From Alisma plantago-aquatica (Eukaryota > Streptophyta > Magnoliopsida > Alismatales > Alismataceae): a stretch of 64,000 bases of DNA. The notes under the pieces were generated by a model. The model was not told the DNA's origin. It saw nothing but the letters and a program-made list of their open reading frames with translations, and searched no databases. The stretch is taken from the NCBI GenBank assembly GCA_963693085.1, contig OY856413.1, positions 537,682,879-537,746,878 of the forward strand. The letters are read 5' to 3'. Of this stretch, positions 50,981 through 60,902 are shown piece after piece. The translations under genes and the position numbers were made by a program. Each line of letters starts with the position of its first letter. The stretch's first letter is position 1.

Positions 50981-53407
50981 TGTGACGCCCATGCCACAAA
51001 AAGCGGGATTACTCAAAACCAAATGCAAAATTAACACTAACAAGTTGAATACTGAAAAAACATAGGAAATTAAAATTGATTTCATAAAAGTAACATAGGC
51101 TGAAAACCTTCACATATATGTCCTTAGTAGGAAACATGTACCACATAACACATAACATAAGGTGCTTACATCATAGTTTCAATATTTCCTGTCAATAACC
51201 TATCACATGAAGGACATGTTCCACATATAAATACATGTACAACTGCCAAGACTGTACAACAATAGGCACTCATGCCAAAAACCTCATGATGATTTCATAA
51301 CCATGCACACATAAAAAACATCCCCAAGACTTAAGTGTACATGGATGACTCTAGGACTCTAACACCAAAAGGGCTAGCAACACTTCCAACTTGATCCGCT
51401 ACTACTCTTGTTGCTGCTCTTCTTCTACTACACAATCTCCACCACATCATGCATTTCCATCTAAAAGATGTGGAAACCCATGGGGTGAGACCAAACATCC
51501 CAAAAAGAGATATAACTCTCCTCCAATGTCTATTAAAGCAAAATACTTAAACAAGTAGATGAAGCATATTTAGCAGGTTAAGCAGATTTAGTGAAATGAT
51601 ATGTATCTAACAGATAAAGGAAGTTAAGCAATACTAGGTAGTTATCAGTGAGAAGTAGAATAATTAATAATTTATGAAGGAATATGAAGAACACATACAT
51701 CATTTATAAACTAAATTGTACAAAAGCAAGGCAAGGCTTCAATCAATGTTATCCACATTTGTTCCTATGAAAATACACTACATGAATGTATTATGTATTT
51801 TATTATGCCCTGAGGAGATGAGGTATTCCACTCATACTCCAACTGACCATTGCTAAGTTGAAATCAGTGCCATAAAAGGTCTATGGTTGAGTCGGAACCC
51901 ACGACCTCTCCACACCTCGCGGTCAGCACAAGAGAAACACCACAATGACATAACATATGTGTCATCTACAAAACATCCTAGCCAACCTTAGTATATAGGC
52001 ACAACACTAGTGAAACTGATCTATGATCTAAAGTCACACTCCTGCCAGTGTATGGCCCGCAACCAATCCTGTGAAAATATACACTGAGTCACATCATTGA
52101 ACTATGACCCAAATCCACACTCCTGCCAGGGTATGGCCCGAAACCAATCCTGTGAATGCATATAATCAACAGTATATGACTCTAAGCTTTCCACTAAGGG
52201 AGAACTCATTTCACCATCCAACACTAAGACTGACACTGGAATGGATCTATGGCATAGGGGACCTACATGATTTTGGTTCCACTTTATTAGTTATGCCAAT
52301 TAAGTGTCTTTTAGTATCAATAAAGTTACAACATATACAACCATAACAAACTTTATAAGAAAAGGGGTATAGTACAACTTCATAAGATATAAAACATATA
52401 AGGCGTGAACTTATCACACAATCACATATCAATATAGCACTACCATTCACAAGGCCATCATTACTGTCACATAGCCACACAAGGATGTCATCAATGTTAC
52501 ATCACTGTGGGATATCAATCCCTCAATCACATCTCTAGATGTTATCACCTCAAGTCATACACAAGGCACCTGCCAAGCCATTTTACCCATTCACATAAAC
52601 TTTCATTACAAGGATCCCATCATGCCTCATCTAGGCTCATTCAACCTATGTCATATCATACTTACCATATCATACACTAGCTATGGCCTTATAACCTGCA
52701 AGGTTAGATGTTCATATCCAAAATAGAGATAACATTATAACATTATAACCATTATAAGGGAAAGAAGTAAACCCATCATTTGTCCCTAGATTAGGGTTAG
52801 GGTTCCATACTTAGCCGATTAGGGTTGTGTATCTATATTTGTACACTAAACCCTAGGTATGACGTCACCCATATCCTTGGAACAATTAGGGTTGACGAAC
52901 ATGATTAGGGTTGCTTAAGCCATCATCTAAATAGCATTAGACATGGTTCAACCATTCTCATATACAAGTGTCAATCAGGTGTCCAAGTACATGTATCAAG
53001 TACCCACTACTGATGTATCGTGACCACCCACTATATGTGGTTCGCAACCACACACAACTAAGGTGTCATGACCCCTGCAACACCTCCACATGTCTCTACC
53101 CATACTCAAGCATATCTTAACCCTTCATGACCCTAGGGTTTTGACCACACAAGGTGTGCATGTCCCAACCACATCAACCATGATGTATCCACCACAACAC
53201 ACCTTTGCCTAGGTTGCGACTGTGACACACCACCTTTTGGTTACGACCATGATGCATCGTGGCTAGCCATCACAACCAATCATGAAATAGGCATTATAAC
53301 CCTTTAACATGGTGTTGTGACTGAAGGCAACAAAACATCGCGACCCAAAGGAAATCCATGTTGTGACCAAACAAGAAGACAACGTCACGACCATCTCCAC
53401 ACACAAC
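50981..53407 (-). repeat. 5' LTR of element 3, first part
   Basis: It starts TGTGACGCCC. From about 52020 it runs parallel to the left copy until 53407 (ACACACAAC), where the CACTA-like element begins. The LTR resumes at 59109. Confidence 0.88.
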
Positions 53408-53735
53408 TACAAAAAAATTGGCCTTTGTTGAAGAACATTTGTGAGGAACCAAAAATCGTGAATAATGATGTCTATTTGTGAGGGCTCATCCTTCAAATAT
53501 GGGACCAAATCCCTCAACTGTGTTTTTAACATCCTTAGACCTTTTATGTGAACACTAAACCCTAAAAAATACATTACTCACTGATCACCCCGTGAAAAAT
53601 GCCATGTCAAATGTTTCCCTCCATCTCATAACCCTTCCCTCTATTCTAAAACACAATATTTGTAAATCAAAATAAAAAAATAAAAAACCCTACCCCCTAT
53701 TTCCTCCACGCGAGAACTATTTCATCGCTCTTTGC

Positions 53736-53985
53736 TTCCCCCTCTCACGCCGTGCACGTCCGGTCAGTCCTCCCCTCTCCACGCCGATCCTCCCCTCTCC
53801 GCCCTCTGTTGCTCTACGTGCAAGCTCTTAGACGGCACTCTGATGCCCTCGCAAGCTCGTTGCTCCATTCTTCCCCCTCTCACGTCGTGCGCGTCCGACC
53901 GATCCTCCCCTCTCCACCCTATGTTTCTCTACACACAAGTCCTCAGACGGCACATCGACACCCTCGCAAGCTCGACGCCGACTAT
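53736..53985. repeat. GC-rich 135-bp tandem duplication
   Basis: Two copies start TTCCCCCTCTCACG at 53736 and 53871. The second is shorter by about 15 bases. Composition is far more GC-rich than the AT-rich surroundings, and overlapping open frames of 90-93 codons run through it, rich in Ser, Pro, Leu and His and repeating with the DNA. It could be a captured host 5' region or just a repeat. I see no protein family and do not call a gene. Confidence 0.7.
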
Positions 53986-54036
53986 CTCTCCACACATCAT
54001 TTGACTCTTCAATGTATTATTAATCTAGATTGATAT

Positions 54037-54849
54037 AAAGGTTACAGATCTGTTGTCCCCTCTTCTTTTGCCGCCAGCTCACATCCTGGTCTCGCTTGAT
54101 TTTATTTTGCTTCTCGTTTCCCCTGGGATCATGTCGGACGAGGAACATCACTTCGATTCAAAGGATGATGTCGGGGCATCCAAGATGTATCCCCAGCAGG
54201 CTGGTACCATCTGCAAGAATAGATACATAGTGATCAAGAACATGCCCTGCAAGGTTGTTGAAGTCTCTACTTCGAAAACTGGAAAGCACAGACATGCCAA
54301 GTGCCACTTTGTTGCAATTGATATCTTCAATGGAAAAAGCTCGAGGATATTGTTCCATCCCCCACAATTGTGATGTTCCCCATGTCAATCGTACCGACTA
54401 CCAGCTTATTGACATTTCTGAGGATGGCTTTGTGAGCCTGCTGACTAAAAATGGAAACACCAAAGATGATCTGTGCCTTCCCAGTGATGACATTATGCTT
54501 ACTCAGGTCAAGGATGGGTTCAGTGATGGGAAGGATCTGGTAGTGACTGTCTTGTCTGCCATGGGTGAAGAGAAGATCTGTGCTCTCAAGGATATTGGTC
54601 CAAAATAGTAATTTAGCAGCCATATTCAAATTGTTGGTTACTAGTTACCATTGTTGTTTTACTCAAGTGATATATGATAAAGATGCTGGAATTGTAAGCT
54701 CTATAAGGTGTTGGTTGGTTTGAAGAAAGTGGGTTCCTTTTCATGTTCTACTATCTAAAAAAGAATGCTTATTCACTTTACTCGTGTGGTTTACATGGAA
54801 TGCTTTGTACGGTTACTATGATGCTCATAAAAAAGGTTATAGATCTATT
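54037..54849 (+). mobile_element. Processed retrocopy of eIF5A with target-site duplications
   Basis: An 18-base direct repeat bounds the retrocopy: AAAGGTTACAGATCTGTT at 54037-54054 and AAAGGTTATAGATCTATT at 54832-54849, with two mismatches. Between them lie a 5' leader, the intronless coding region, a 3' untranslated region and a short A-run before the right repeat. Long target duplications, lack of introns and a terminal A-tract are the marks of LINE-driven retroposition. Confidence 0.85.
54131..54610 (+). pseudogene. eIF5A: eIF5A processed pseudogene
   Basis: eIF5A is the translation factor that relieves ribosome stalling and needs hypusine on one lysine. From the ATG at 54131 the frame follows plant eIF5A ([11 protein letters not shown], then [16 protein letters not shown]). 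About 69 residues in, near 54334-54338, one base is missing from a lysine pair; near 54357-54363 another is missing. The first frame therefore stops at 54373 while the true end (NRTDYQLIDISEDGF to ALKDIGPK, stop 54606-54608) is two frames on. The hypusine site region reads KTGKHRHAK: the lysine (residue 52) is kept but the following strictly conserved glycine is arginine. Another glycine, in KNGY, is also arginine. No introns. It cannot give a working factor. Confidence 0.95.
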
Positions 54850-57760
54850 CACAAAGCTGCACTCTCGGGTTCTTGGCAGTCTTCCGCATCTAGTCATATG
54901 TTCTCTACATCGTCAAGCAGGTAGGTTTCACGTTCCTCGTCTAATTCTTCTCTCATTCTTCTTTTTGTCTCCTTCAATACTTATTTAGTTTCATCCGATC
55001 TTCCCATTAATCGGGGGATTTTTAGCAAGTTTCAGCATTCAATTTTACCAAACTAAATCACAACTGGGATGATTTACTAGAACTAAAGCCTTACGTCGGA
55101 ATGAAGAGTCATCAGCCGTGTCACGCCATCTTCCCTCTGTGTGGTGGTCACACTGATAGGTTTCTCTCTATTAATTGCTATCTCCCAGGTCATTGCTCAT
55201 CCTTTTCTTCTCTTTTCTTCTTTTTATTTTTCTCCAGTTGTCCTATCTGTTATCCTCTCTAATTGTACAATCGGTTCTACTCTAGGCAATTAACTTCTAC
55301 TCCCGTGTAATTTGTTCTACTCAGGATAATTTATATCATATTAATTTTTCGTTGTTCTTCTTCTTTTTCTCATTAATTTGTTCATCTCTTATTGTCCTTC
55401 TTAGATAGCTGTTGTCTGTCTTTTATCAAATGCAACACTTCTAATTACCTATTTTTATTTTTATTTTCAGTTCAACATCATGTGTACAATGATTTTTTAG
55501 AGATGCTACAAAGTTTTTTCATTTGAACCTAACAACAAAAAATGCTCCATTCCTGTCATAAACTTTTAGAATCTTCCATATTCAAACTATTCTCTAATGG
55601 TAAGGAAGACAACTTTTAGTTGCGCTATAGATTTGACAATGACCAAGCATTATTTATATATCTATATTGATGTTTGTTTGCATTTAGTCGCTCTACCACT
55701 ATGCGTATAAACAAGAAAATGACTATTGATCTATTTCATGCAAAAGGGTAAACATAACATAACATTATTATGAGAAATTGATTCCTTTTTTTTCACAATT
55801 TGTACAATTATTTATTCCGCAAGCAACACCAGACAACCTACATTGTTATATAATCTCGGACTAACATGAGCTCCAATGTTTCCCCCATAACACCTTTTTT
55901 GTTAGTCCCTAAGCCCCTATTTGGTTCAAAATCAAAATTATGATATCTATATGGGATTAGTGGATAGATTTGGATTACTTTATTTGGATTTGGTCCTTTT
56001 TGTATTTAGTAGCTTATCCCATTGCAAGAAGTCTTTAAATTAGACTGGCATGGTAACTTGTGTTTTTCGGTCTGGCATATAATACAAAATAACCCAAAAG
56101 ACAGAGTTAAATTCAGACTGAATTTTCAAATCCTACTAAGAACACGACTGACTTGGTCTGGATTAGAGAATTACATAACCCGAAACTGACCCGTCAGTCC
56201 AATTTCTATCAAACAAAACAAAACTAGAATTGGGTTTGATTAGTCAGGAATCAACACCTAAAGCTTCTTCCTGAAGGCTCATCTCTGCCCTTCAAGGAAA
56301 CTTCTTCTGTCAGTTATTTAGACTTAACACTATCTAAGCATTGATTTTGCACTAATGTTTGTTAGATACACAGAGTGAGCATTGAAAATAAATATACCAT
56401 CCATTGCGATATCTCTACTACAAGAGGTAAGGTTTTGGGATCATTATTTGGTAAATTGATTCTACTGGTTTCTTATAAGACATTCATTTAGTAGGTAGAA
56501 ACCAGACAATCTACAAAGGAGATCCTTCATCATGTTCACTACACTGTTGTCATTGGTTTTCTAGGCATCAGGTTCTTCTTTAACGGTAAGAGTGACAACT
56601 TCTACCACCTTTCGATATTTTGCAACAATCAATCATTATTTTCATCTGTACCAATGTTTGTTTGCATTTACAGACCCACAACTCTATTTCTTGTTTTTTT
56701 GGATCAGTGAAGTGATAGATTTATCCCATTATTTGATTTCTTTATGAGAATCTTCATGTGTTGCTCGAAAAAATTCTATTTTTATTTTCTATGTTTCAAT
56801 GTTTAAGTGCTTCTGGAGTTCAATATTTTTCTAAATGTTTTAAATAGATATTATTTATTCTTAACAACCTTTATTATATCTCATATGATGTGTCACAACA
56901 TAACAAAGATATTTTCAGATGATAGAATCTTTAATCCATATAAATCTAGAAAACAATAGCAAACCACAAATAAAAAAATTATAGTTGCCATTAATTGGGC
57001 TGCAAAATCAGAAAACTTTAATTGAGCGTGTTTTGAATAAATACAATCTCATTGAACATGGATCATGATACTAATAAATTCATCTTAGTCAACTTACAAA
57101 CCAAATACAAATTAGTTGAAAGTAATTCAGATATCTTTTTGGATGGAAAAACTTACCTTCCTATTTTTTTAATCGGTAATAGAAATTCAGACCTAGAGTG
57201 AATCTCACATTAGTTTTCATTTGTAATATGTTGTGAATTAAATATTGAGTCAAATATACTGAAGTATGGTGTTTTTTATATTTTCAAGTTAGTGATAGTA
57301 TGTAGTTCTATGACTTTAATATCAATACACTCTATTCCTATAAAATAATAATGTCTTTAAATGTATGGTTTCAGTACATATGTGTGTATTCATTACATCC
57401 AAATTTCAAATTTAATAAGTAGATAATGTTTTTTAATTTACTCATGTAATTCAAATTGATAGTCATGTGGGTTCAAAGTGAATAAATGAGGTGACCCTCA
57501 AATGCAGAACACCCAAAGCACATCATGATCGGTGTCTTTCACACCAAGAAATCAACATTTAAATGAGGTGAACCTTATTAGCAAATTTCTACATTAGTGT
57601 CTTTCACTACTTAAAAAATTCACATGATACCATTTATTTCATCTTCATATTGAACTTTTGTTGATAGAATTTAAAAAAAGCATGATGGGCTAATGTTTAG
57701 TTCATTAATATGTCTATTTTCATAAAATAATTTTGTTTACAAGTCCAGGATAATTATGCT
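54850..57760. other. AT-rich interior of the CACTA-like element
   Basis: No gene is seen. A diverged direct repeat links about 55595-55700 and 56578-56690: both have TAATGGTAAG or TAACGGTAAG, then TGTTTGTTTGCATTTA. A short stretch near 55765-55850 similarly matches 56450-56520. The interior therefore contains an old duplication of roughly 1 kb spacing. Confidence 0.5.
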
Positions 57761-57767
57761 TCTTAGA

Positions 57768-57917
57768 AACTCGACCTATCGGTCCATTTCAGGTTTGAAC
57801 AGACACTCAATCGGTTGAGTTCTGGGAAGTGGCAACTCGACCGATCAGTCCATTTCAGGTTTGAACAGACACTCGATCGATCAAGTTATTTGAAGTGGCA
57901 ACTCGACTGATCGAGTG
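57768..57917. repeat. 66-bp tandem repeat with CTCGATCGATCAAG-type dyads
   Basis: Units start AACTCGAC at 57768, 57834 and 57900, exactly 66 bases apart; the third is partial. Each full unit contains CATTTCAGGTTTGAACAGAC and ends in a near-palindrome (CTCAATCGGTTGAGTT, CTCGATCGATCAAGTT). Confidence 0.88.
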
Positions 57918-58639
57918 TATGTTGGAAATTTTGGCAAATTGGATTGGCTAGTTAAACCATATATTTTTGTGTCCCAAACATTTTTCTAAGCTTAATTACA
58001 AGTCATGCAATCATTACAAGTGATTACAAAAAATTTTCTAGGTCATTTGGGCCTTAAGTCAACAATATGGCATATTCTACTTCGCACTCACTCTGATTCC
58101 TTTTTGTATTTATATTGATAGGGTAGAATTGCTTTTTATGATGGATTTCGACCGACAATGCACTTTGGAGTAGAATAGAACCATAATATAAGGGTAAGTT
58201 TTATGTTGTACTATGATTTATGTATAAACTTTAAATTCTATTAATATAATGATTTGTCATTTTTAGGAGAAGAATACTCAAGTACCCAACCGTATGAGGC
58301 CTGGCATTGATGAAGAGCACCACACCATTTGAAGGAATATGGAGACATTACAAATCTTAAGAGTTTCTAGCATGATATGTTGATTGTCATCAATCTCAAA
58401 TTTTAGAACCATATGTATTCGTTATTTATATCAACATTGAGCACACAATGTATGGATAATATTTTGCTTCATTCATAGAAATTGGTATGAGGTGATTAAA
58501 CATTTTTATGTGTTATTTTGGTGTTGAAACTTCTTATGATGTCATGTGACTCTTATAAAAATATTGCTTGAGGTTATATATACAAAGTTTTCATTTAAAA
58601 TTAATTAACATTCAACAAATCATTCAATAAATCAATAAC

Positions 58640-59045
58640 CAAATCATTTATAGTAATCCCTCAAAAATATATTAATGAAGGTCTTTAGTCCCTCAAAAAT
58701 GAGATCTAGATTGGCCATCACAATTGCATTGATGATGACCACATAGCCCCTCAAAAATAATATTAATAAAGGCATTAGCCCTTCAAAAATATATTCTCCA
58801 GGACCATCAAGTCCCTCAAAAATGTATTTATGAGAACTAAATATGCCCTCAAAAATGTATTTATGAAGGCTAAATAGTTCCTCAAAAATGCATTTATGAA
58901 GGCTAAATAGTCCCTCAATATAATATTCTTGAGGGTCAGTTGGTCCATGACAATTGTATTTGTGAGGGCCACTGGTATTTGTCACGAGAGTTCTCTTCAC
59001 GGACCATTTGTGAGGGCCAGACTCACAACCGTCCCTATTTGTGAA
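58640..59045. repeat. Subterminal repeats of the CACTA-like element
   Basis: Short units built on CCCTCAAAAATG, TATTTATGAAGGC and TAAATAG recur about every 25-40 bases, turning into TTTGTGAGGGCC toward the end. The overlapping open frames read through the repeats (118 and 65 codons) and have the same internal periodicity, so they are not genes. Such arrays at the ends are where CACTA transposases bind. Confidence 0.75.
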
Positions 59046-59108
59046 GGCCTATAGAGAGGGGTTTGTGACAGAACTCACTCGTAAATAATGGCCCAATTTT
59101 TACTATTT

Positions 59109-59743
59109 AATATTTTAACCAACTCAAAACATAGGTGTTTTGGCCCAAAACCACACATGGGTGCAAGTCTCAACCTAAAACACAAGAGGGAAAACTGTCT
59201 CAACTATAACAAGGTCAAATAGCAAAATGACCAAATGTCATCATGGCCCAAAACCATGGATCCAGGGTCACCAAATTCTAGAAATGGTACCAAGAAGATC
59301 ATCTAGAAAACACATTTAGGAGAGAGAAAACCAGACCTCAACATATGAGAGAAAACATCCAAAACTCTAAGGGATAACATGGAAACCGATACTCAATTGC
59401 GGTGATAGAACCAAAGCTCAAGATACATGAGAAACCACTCTCTCAAAATCACCAAGAAAACATGCACATAGAAACTATAATTTAAGAAAGAAAGATAGAC
59501 CATGTTTAATACATTCCAAAATAGAACCCAAATTTCATAAAATACCAAGATACACCAAAATCATGTATGTGATTCAAGCCAAGATTATGAGATAGTTAGG
59601 AAAACTCCAAAACACATCCATATATTAAATCAAGTACCACAAGTTAGGGTTTCATATTCTAACCAAACCCAAGAATGATTTCTCACCATCATCTAAGGTC
59701 TAGGACATGATATTATCTTCTAGCATACTAGGGCCACATTTAG
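59109..59743 (-). repeat. 5' LTR of element 3, second part
   Basis: It resumes the LTR after the CACTA-like insertion (AATATTTTAACCAACTC) and follows the left copy 47460-48088. It stops at 59743, where a plus-strand LTR starts TGTAAGGACC. Confidence 0.85.
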
Positions 59744-60902
59744 TGTAAGGACCCCGACCTGAGTTTTGGGGTAACCCTATTTGTTTTGGCTTGATCTTTT
59801 TCTTAGAACATTTCTCTAATATTTTAGGATGTTATTACGGCTTGTGGAGAGGTTAAGTATCTAGTTTGAGCTTGTTTAGTTGATGTTTGTGCTTTCTGTG
59901 CTAGTTTTAGTGCAAGTTGCAATTTACCCAATATAAGGGGGTTGATGTGCAATTTTCCACCCCTAAAGTGTTACTTATCTCTCTCTCTCTCTCTCTTGGC
60001 TTCTTGAGGGATATTATGGTGCTTTGGGGTGCCTTGTTTGCCTCTTGGCTGAGTAGTTTCACCCTTAGTGGAGATTAGGAGTTTCCAGGGTTTGGGTGTT
60101 ATAGCCGTGTGACCTTGTTGTTTTGTCTTGACCTAGGTTGCGACCTAAAACCATTGTAGGGGGTCACAGTCATGGCACATCCCCCTTGGTGTCGTGGTCA
60201 TGACCAAGGTTATCATCGGTTGAGGTGGAGGTTGGTGAGGTGTGTTTTGGCCTAGACTTTTTGGGGTAGTCTTGGTGTCACAACCTTGGGACCCTAGGTG
60301 TCTTGCGGTTGTGACATAGGGTCAGTTGCTTGGATGGTTGAGATCCTACCTATATAGTATCACCATCTCTTGCATGCGGACCTTAAGTGGTTGCATGTGG
60401 CTGCATGTTGGTCCTTTTGGTGGACATGTGTTCCTTTGGAGCTCTATCTTGTTGACGCCACATCCTTTTCCTTACATCCTTCCTCATTTACTATATGAAC
60501 CCTCTTCTCTCCATGCAAGTGGTTATTTTCAGCCATCTTCTTCCTCCCCTCTCTTGTGCTCACCCTTGGATCTTTGTGGAGCAAGTAGCTGTGCTCTTGG
60601 TGCCTTGGAGGTGGCTCATCCCTTATATGTAGTGATAGTGGCAATCCTTGGCCATCTCTAGCTCTGGTGAGTGTTTTGTCTTCTTTCTTTGGTATTCCTT
60701 CAGATCTTCTACCTTATCTTCTTCCTTCTTCTCATCATTCAGCCATGTGTTTCCAAGGTAACGCTCTTGTATGTGTGTTAGATAGAGAGTTTCTTTCCTC
60801 TTTTATCCCTTCCTTCTTTGGTTCTATTTTGGGGTTTTGCCCTCTCTTCTTGAGTTATCCTTTTACCTTGGTGTTTCTCTCTTCTTGAGTTATCCTTTGA
60901 CC
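59744..60902 (+). mobile_element. Start of a plus-strand LTR related to elements 2 and 3
   Basis: It starts TGTAAGGACCCCGACC. On the minus strand the LTR of element 2 starts TGTAAGGACCC and continues with a similar TTTTGGG...ACCCT...TTTGTTTTG pattern, so this is a relative in the opposite orientation. The stretch 60110-60320 holds GGTTGTGACC-like phrases as in the element 3 LTR. At about 60903 another repeat begins and the LTR end is not in view. A (CT)n microsatellite lies at 59979-59996. Confidence 0.65.
59979..59996. repeat. (CT)9 microsatellite
   Basis: An uninterrupted run of CT dinucleotides. Confidence 0.95.

Larger units (their letters stand above)
53408..59108. mobile_element. CACTA-like DNA transposon, non-autonomous, ~5.7 kb
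   Basis: The left end reads CTACAAAAAAATTGGCC and the right end, reversed, TAGTAAAAATTGGGCC, so they form imperfect inverted repeats. Subterminal copies of TTTGTGAGGGC follow at both ends, as in CACTA elements with the CACTACAA terminus. The other LTR copy (47450-47465) gives the uninterrupted site ACACACAACATTTCAACC, and the insertion is bounded by AAC/AAT, fitting a 3-base duplication. The outermost CACTA bases are decayed, so the superfamily call is probable rather than certain. No transposase frame is visible. It contains an eIF5A retrocopy. Confidence 0.72.
46055..59743 (-). mobile_element. Ty3/gypsy element 3, internally deleted, gag only
   Basis: The LTRs (46055-49475 left; 50981-53407 plus 59109-59743 right) flank an internal region of only about 1.5 kb. 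It carries a primer site, a decayed gag and a polypurine region. Reverse transcriptase, RNase H and integrase are missing: near 49565 the sequence passes from the integrase end or polypurine side straight into the protease region that element 2 has near 39820. The left LTR lacks roughly its first 1.04 kb; the right LTR is broken at 59743 by another LTR. Confidence 0.85.

Noticed and set aside
54053..54373. Working 106-residue protein from the eIF5A-like frame
   Set aside because: The frame starts upstream of the true start and leaves the family sequence after residue 69 of the copy. Two deletions and key glycine changes show a pseudogene.
58644..59000. 118-codon open frame with internal repeats, possible repeat protein
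   Set aside because: Its periodicity is that of the subterminal DNA repeats of the CACTA-like element, and a second frame shows the same.
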